In this document: one piece after another, positions 30,271 through 30,294 of the stretch
Layout: each line of letters begins with the position of its first letter
Numbering within the stretch: the stretch's first letter is position 1
Source of the DNA: JADKIH01 sp031417555
GTDB taxonomy: Bacteria > Bacteroidota > Bacteroidia > AKYH767-A > 2013-40CM-41-45
DNA: 30,294 nucleotides
Reading direction: 5' to 3'
Assembly: GCA_031417555.1 (NCBI GenBank)
Contig: JANOVV010000022.1
Coordinates: forward strand, 1-30,294
Translations under genes and position numbers: made by a program
Notes under the pieces: generated by a model
What the model saw: the letters and a program-made list of their open reading frames with translations, nothing else
Database searches by the model: none
Told to the model about the DNA's origin: nothing

Positions 30271-30294
30271 GCGCGGGCCGTCCACGCACCGCGC
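30271..30294. repeat. GC-rich hairpin at the window end
   Basis: GCGCGG (30271-30276) pairs with CCGCGC (30289-30294) around a 12-base GC-rich loop, in a sequence whose surroundings are about two-thirds AT. It may be the edge of a repeat element or an assembly boundary. Confidence 0.4.

Overview
The window looks like chromosome from a free-living or environmental Bacteroidota (Chitinophagales/Sphingobacteriales-like). The reasons are: low GC by eye; two proteins ending in type IX secretion (T9SS, Por-secretion-tail) sorting domains; an rpsF-rpsR-rplI operon without ssb; few Shine-Dalgarno sequences; promoters of the Bacteroidota TTG-N19-TAnnTTTG type; a NuoG without its molybdopterin domain; and GIN-domain (DUF2807) surface proteins. 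There is no rRNA, tRNA, CRISPR array, insertion sequence or phage gene.

Layout. 1-500: the 3' end of a catalase-like gene, a perfect 18-bp hairpin and a 43-residue membrane peptide gene. 498-2611: a large T9SS-exported Asp-box beta-propeller protein, broken by what looks like a one-base deletion near 1079. 2612-2971: a gene-free, structured, unusually GC-rich spacer. 2972-4405: L-serine ammonia-lyase on the minus strand. 4549-8630: an ECF sigma factor, a membrane anti-sigma-like protein and two GIN-domain envelope proteins, all plus strand. 8690-17112: eleven minus-strand genes for respiratory complex I, nuoA to nuoK, with nuoL, nuoM and nuoN absent. 17287-19063: a DinB-like enzyme, a GNAT acetyltransferase and a TMEM175-like channel. 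19373-22279: a second T9SS protein (seven SBBP repeats plus Ig/FN3-like modules). 22306-24123: a TMTC-like polytopic membrane protein with TPR repeats. 24379-25888: a TfoX-like protein, a lipid-anchored cytochrome c and an SMR exporter. 26021-27120: rpsF-rpsR-rplI. 27572-30106: paaZ (phenylacetate ring cleavage) and an unrecognised partner gene. The window ends in an AT-only hairpin and a short GC-rich hairpin.

The most interesting signal is in the ECF region. The sigma gene and the first GIN-domain gene, 1.8 kb apart, carry the same promoter-like element, TGTAACAAAT-N13-CGTC, with identical spacing. Each also has a copy of a 14-bp block (AAATTAACATCAAA) upstream. This predicts an autoregulated sigma factor that drives surface proteins with SGSGN-rich GIN repeats, restrained by the membrane protein encoded between them. 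The window therefore seems to hold a compact envelope-sensing regulon next to a housekeeping complex I operon.
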